Shown here: piece by piece, positions 59,095 to 64,000 of the stretch
Numbering within the stretch: the first letter of the stretch is position 1
How the letters are laid out: each line of letters begins with the position of its first letter
DNA from: Sphagnum compactum
Lineage: Eukaryota > Bryophyta > Sphagnopsida > Sphagnales
Reading direction: 5' to 3'
NCBI GenBank assembly: GCA_965153455.1
Contig: OZ234495.1
Coordinates: forward strand, 18,906,875-18,970,874
Length of the DNA stretch: 64,000 nucleotides
The notes under the pieces: model-generated
What the model was told of the DNA's origin: nothing
Seen by the model: the letters and a program-made list of their open reading frames with translations, nothing else
Database searches by the model: none
Made by a program: the position numbers and the translations under genes

Positions 59095-60516
59095 AGCTCC
59101 CTCTGCCTTTTTCCCCACCAAAAAAATTGAAAAAAAAAAAAAAAAAAACGTACACACTTCTAAAAACCTCGACCAACAAATCAAAAATCCCCGCTGATGA
59201 AATCCAACAAGAATTCCTCCAAAACCCCGTCTCTCTTTCTCGACTGTCTCTCTCGGGGGCTCGAGAGGAGTGGGGAGGAGGATCGAGAGAGAGACGGTAA
59301 CCGGAAGATCCGGTAACCACAGCACAAGAAACTGACACGCATGCAGTATCCACCGCCCATTGCCAGTGAGCGACAGGGGAGTTCAGTTTTGTCACCTCAC
59401 TTGAGGTCCCTTAAAAGACTGTTTCAAGACCTCGAGGTTACGGGCGGGCGGGGTGGGGGAGAGCATGGGACATGGTGAAACGGATGAAATATAGCCTGGT
59501 CAACAGATGGCATATTCATCCAGAAAGGAATGATGTTCGTCCATGTGTGCAGTTCCCGAAGTCAATAATTAATTAATTAATTTACTGGGAGCCCTCGTAC
59601 GGTCGTCTACTCTCATCAGTTTTCCGTTGACTGAGTAATCTCATCATTTACGCACGCACGCGCGTGCGTGAAATCAAATGCAGAGAGTACGTACGTCGTG
59701 TACGAGCTCTCGCATGCGCAGCGATGGCGGAAGGAGAGGAAGAGGGAGGACTTCAGCCTGGACTCTCTTCTGGAGGACTCAGGCAGGAAAAGCACAAGGA
59801 AAGGGTCCGGACTCCAGACTCTAGACTCCTCCGGCTTGTGCAACAGAAAAGGATTTTTTTATGAAAAAACCTCTTTGAAAATTTCCCGCTCTCCAATAAC
59901 ACTCCAAAAAACCAGATTCCTCCTGGTCGCAAAAGCACGGATTTCGCCCGTTGCTTGCTTGTTTGTTTGTTTATCTACTAATAATATTATTATTATTAAC
60001 TAAGGCAGGCAAGCAGGCAGGCAGGCAGGCAGGTAGGCAGGCAGCAGGGGACCTTTCGTCTGGCAACGAACGACCGACCGTTTCCATACTTAGCCTACTC
60101 CCAAAAAGAAAAGAAACGAAAGGTGAAAAAAACGAAAAAACGGGGAAAGAATTCTGCAAGAATGTGGTACTTTTTCTCACGCTTCTGGGCGTGGAATCCG
60201 AAATCTTAATAATAAGTAAAAGATGATGATCACGCGCGGGGGAGCAGCCCAGCAGAAGAGGAGGAGGAGGACTGAGGAAAGAAAAGAAGAAGAAGAAGTT
60301 CGAGAATCGCACCCAGCGTAAGTAAGTACTTTCTGTTTGTTGACCATTTCACTTCGCACTTCGTGCGCTATGTTTATTGTACATATAATGTGCTTTCTGG
60401 CGTTCTGCAGCATTCAACGATTACTACCTCACCTGCGGGGAATTGAACGACACGCATCGTCTTTCTGACCTAAAAAAACTGTTAGACAGTTTGCTCCTTC
60501 CATTTCATTTGCTGAA

Positions 60517-60560
<44 letters not shown>

Positions 60561-61918
60561 GATTTCTGCTGCTGTTGCTGAGTCTCTTGACATCGAGGTA
60601 CTTTTCAAGCAGGCAGCCAGCCAGACAGCCGTATGGAAATTATTATTAGCTACATAACTATTAAGTGTACTGCTGCTGCTGCTGCTGCTAACTAAGGGTT
60701 TTTTGTCATTTGTTGTTTGTGTGTTTTGTTTCGTTTGTTGTTTTGTTTGTTGGGCGTTACGTTCGTTGAAAACCAGCGACGACACTCTGCACCACGAGAG
60801 ATAATACTTTTTACTCTTTCTTTTTTGGCTAAGTACTTACACGCAACAGCAGCGACATAACAGGTCAATGAAGAGCTTTTGAAGATGTGGCGTGTCACAC
60901 AGGTGATCCATCATCAAGAAGTAGGTCCTACCTGATGATCACATCATGGTGGGACTCCAGGTACTTCCTTCCTTCTTTCATTGTCTGTGCTTTTCTCCCT
61001 TGCTTAGTTTAAGCTTCCCCCCACACTCACATGCAAGAAATAAAATCAAAACTCACAAACAAACAAACAAACAGACAAGCAAGCAAACAAACAAACAAAC
61101 AACCGATCAACAGTGCTCAACAAATCAACAAACAACAAGTGCACAACAAGCATCAAACAAACAACCATGTGCTTTTGGTTTTAATTTTAGTTTAGAACTT
61201 TGTTTTGGCATCATCCATATCAAAGCCAGCAATCAAGCAAGCACACAAAACTCAGTATTTTATGTATTTTAGGGTTTGGCACTCTCTCTCTTCTGTATCT
61301 CTCAGGTATTCATTATTTTGGGAACTGTAAAATTGTTGGTAAGGGCAGGAGAACACAAGCTGGTGCCTCTCTCATTGCCGTAGGATTCCAAGCTACTCAA
61401 AGAATTATCTTCTGAGCAGAAACAGAGACTTATTGCTCTCAAGTGTGAGAGACACTGCTGAGATTACACCAAGTGGTTTCAGCCAGAATGCATTGTAGTA
61501 ACCGATGTTGTAATAGGATATGAACAAGGTTTGATTTTTGTGTTGAACAAAACTTGAAAGCTCAAAAAGAAGAGGGACACAAAGATAGAGAGAGAGTGTC
61601 ATACTTGTACATGCTTGTGGAGTGGAGAGAACAAAGAACCAAAGCTGGTAAGGTGCTAGATCTCCAGGGTTTCAAGAGAGATTTGTCCTGAAGCTGGGGG
61701 CAAGAATCAGCCATCTCTCTTGGACATCAAGATGCATGTTCCTGGCATTTTTCAGCAGATTCAAAGGGCAACCATTCACAACACAGAGAACTGGCATACA
61801 TTGCAAACAAATAGTGTCCAATGATAGTTAAGCTCAGCAACATTGACATCAAGGGGTTACATGAAGGACCAATGGAGATACTTTTCTTGTGGATGCACTG
61901 ATGTCAATTCTCAGTCTC

Positions 61919-61976
61919 CACACAAATTCCTCCCCAGAGAAATTGGCACACAAATTCCTCCCCAGAGAAATTGGCA
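61919..61976. repeat. 28-bp tandem duplication
   Basis: CACACAAATTCCTCCCCAGA followed by GAAATTGG occurs twice in a row with no or almost no differences. It lies about 115 bases before the larger tandem pair. Confidence 0.85.
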
Positions 61977-62090
61977 AGTGAAATTGATCACCATGGGCAG
62001 CAAAACCCTATGATCAGTTTGTTCAATCACAACTCTTTCATCATCAGTGCACAAAGGATACATAATGTTGCAGGCCATGGTGCGGGGATC

Positions 62091-62263
62091 CACATTTCTG
62101 TAAATTGTAGAGGAGACATAATCATCACCCAAATAAACTATGGTTTGTAGTGAATTTCTCCACTGAGACAAACCCCACATTTCTGTAAATTGTAGAGGAA
62201 AAGAAATCATCACCCAAATAACTAAGGGTTTTTAGTGGATTTCTCCACTAAGATGAACCCCAC
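62091..62263. repeat. 85-bp tandem duplication
   Basis: Both units start CACATTTCTGTAAATTGTAG and run through ATCATCACCCAAATAA to TTTCTCCACT-AGA and AACCCC, with about ten differences. No coding frame. The unit may be part of the FtsZ2 3' region, whose stop codon is about 370 bases away. Confidence 0.8.
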
Positions 62264-62637
62264 CTCCTCTCACACTTCTCTCTGTGCTTGATTACTAGTA
62301 CATGAGATACTGTGTCATGATTACACCCTTGGGCTGAATACATCGTAATCCATTCTTTGCCAGCTCCTCAAACCTTTGTTGTAAATTTCTCAAGTTGAAA
62401 AGAAACTGACAGTCATGGAATACAGGACATACCTTCTCTTTTTGTATGGACCCTGCATTGATAGGCCTCTCTCTCTGTCTCTTTCTATGTCCCTCACCAT
62501 AGCTCCTTTGTCCAACTCGCAGAATCTCACCTTTGATTTGAGCAAAGAAAAATCAATTAAGTTCTACTTTACCAAGGTGATCCATCCTACAATACTGTGA
62601 AAGTTTTCTCTCTGTATCAAAATAACACCATGATACA

Positions 62638-63997
62638 CTACCTAGGATAACGAGCCTGGCCACGTTTCTTGAGGAAGTTTGGGATATCCAAGCTTGAGCT
62701 GCCATTAATTGACACTGGAGGTGAAACTACAGATGGCCGTCGACCTGGTGCCAGCTGACCCTCCCATGCTCGATTTGATTGCTGAACACGGTCAATGAGG
62801 TGCAGATACCACAATCAGTACTCTACAGTTATGATGAAATTAGTATTTGTTGTCCACTTTAGGACAATGGACAAATGCAAAAGCAAAGAGCTGGCATCAA
62901 ATACACTCTGAGAACAAAACAAACTATTCAAGTGGGCAGATAGCTTTGCCTGGAGGTTTCGTGCTTCAAACTCCTCCTGGGCCCGAAAACCTGTGGCAAT
63001 CAGTGTTATGCTCACCTGCACCAGCCATGAAACCGCCCAGTCCATCACATTCTTCAGCAAATAGTACAGCTTTCCTACTTCGTGGCCCCACTGCTTTCAA
63101 AGCACACTTGGACCAATCTACTGTGATTAAGCATTTGCAGACATCAACAACCAGCATCTTTAAAGTCAAGGCCAAGGCTCCTGGTGAATTGCAGTTCTGT
63201 GAGAAGACCCACTTGACCATGAAGTGCTTCATCCACCACAGCTCCAAATATGAGGTTTGCATTTGGGTCAACAAGATCATAGATGACTTCTGCAGCTGCA
63301 TTCACCTAGAATGAAATATCATCATAGGTATAAGACTTTCTCCATACTTATGATTTGCATGTGTCTCTATTCATTTCACCAAGATGTAAAAAGCTTCATC
63401 AGAAGGAAACAGATAAAACACCTAATTTTCAAAGTTGATTAAAATGAATTATGTAGTTTGCAGCAAAGAAGGAACAAAATGGACAAGGTATGTAGACTGT
63501 GACAAGTTAGAGAACAAAATCATGATCCATACCCAAGGGACCAGAATACAGACCTCAAATAGGGTCATATCACTACCACCAGTAATATTCCAAACAATGC
63601 CTGTGGCACGTTCTATGCCCACATCTAGTAGTGGCGACTGGATAGCACTCATAGCTGCCTCCTTGGCCCTTGATTTCCCTGTCACCATCACAACCATCTA
63701 CCAGCTTAATCAGAAATCATTTCTATGTGTGTTTCGTCAGCTTACATAATTCTACTCATTGACAGATTGCCAAGTGAGCACACTGCATGTTTTTTTTACA
63801 GAAAAACTGTGGGATAGCACCTGTTCTTCAACACTCATTCAGTAAACATCAGTAAACATAGTCATCATCCTCTTAGGTTCATTGTGCTTTAAAGTTTGTT
63901 GCTTACCAGTAGCAGTCCCAATGCCCATTAAGGAAGACCCTGCATTGGCCATGATTGCCCGAACATCAGCAAAATCTACATTCACTAGACCTGGCAC
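62638..63997 (-). CDS. FTSZ2: Plastid division protein FtsZ2, 3' part
   Basis: Five exons on the minus strand: 63997-63907, 63678-63554, 63305-63213, 63015-62950, 62781-62638. They give 172 in-frame residues up to a TAG stop; the 5' part lies beyond the window. The sequence ([19 protein letters not shown], then [58 protein letters not shown]) is the C-terminal GTPase/T7-loop half of FtsZ. The T7-loop residues NVDFADV are intact. The tail [16 protein letters not shown] matches the conserved FtsZ2 C-terminal motif that binds ARC6, absent from FtsZ1. FtsZ2 forms the stromal ring that divides chloroplasts. The last intron has a GC donor (CAG|GCAAAG). I take the first exon as starting right after a CAG at 63,998-64,000. 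Confidence 0.95.
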
Positions 63998-64000
63998 CTG

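Larger units (their letters stand above)
59095..62637. other. Intergenic region with many microsatellites
   Basis: Upstream of the At5g39570-like gene and downstream of FtsZ2. No further gene is recognised. Simple repeats: an 18-base A run near 59,132, TAAT units near 59,565, a GCAC/GTGC palindrome at 59,651-59,671, GCAG units at 60,005-60,045, a CT run at 60,519-60,557, CTG at 60,670-60,689 and AAAC units at 61,055-61,101. The first part probably holds the leader and promoter of the At5g39570-like gene. Confidence 0.5.

Overview
The window is nuclear DNA of a green land plant. Evidence: FtsZ2 (plastid division), a plant-type PP2A methylesterase, a nuclear-type XRN exoribonuclease, a SYP5-related syntaxin, a plant-only hAT-derived zinc-finger protein, GT-AG introns of roughly 80 to 900 bp, and Helitron and CACTA remnants. 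The short introns and long microsatellite-rich leaders make me lean to a seed-free plant, possibly a moss, but nothing here decides this.

Layout: 1-12,250 has no gene I can support. It is AT-rich and holds three small Helitron-like elements (one ends near 12,211), a CACTA-type miniature element and local duplications. 12,250-15,614 carries a six-exon membrane protein that starts as a SYP5-type Qc-SNARE and then loses the normal SNARE core. 15,615-30,100 is a gene-poor, very AT-rich stretch with a tandem array of about 230-bp units, a long perfect-looking hairpin, transposon debris, a broken endonuclease fragment and two adjoining Helitron-like elements, one with extra gene-like sequence. 30,452-39,895 is a complete 22-exon XRN2/3-type gene. 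39,896-47,509 is intergenic with a second array of about 235-bp units. 47,510-51,663 (minus) is a complete 13-exon PPME1. It is head-to-head, across a 2-kb low-complexity leader region, with a two-exon domesticated hAT gene (53,712-56,161, plus). 58,196-59,094 (minus) is a two-exon disordered At5g39570-like protein. 62,638-63,997 (minus) is the 3' part of FtsZ2, cut by the window edge.

The genes are ordinary nuclear neighbours with unrelated roles: RNA decay, phosphatase regulation, plastid division, membrane traffic. I see no operon-like or pathway cluster. The exon models were built by hand: junctions were chosen from splice signals, reading phase and remembered family alignments, and each complete model closes in frame (XRN 1,112 aa, PPME1 442 aa, hAT-derived 762 aa, SYP5-like 314 aa, At5g39570-like 226 aa). 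Three of about 44 introns use GC donors. The most unusual items are the SYP5-like protein with a degenerate SNARE motif and the Helitron-like family. I found no clearly new multi-gene system.
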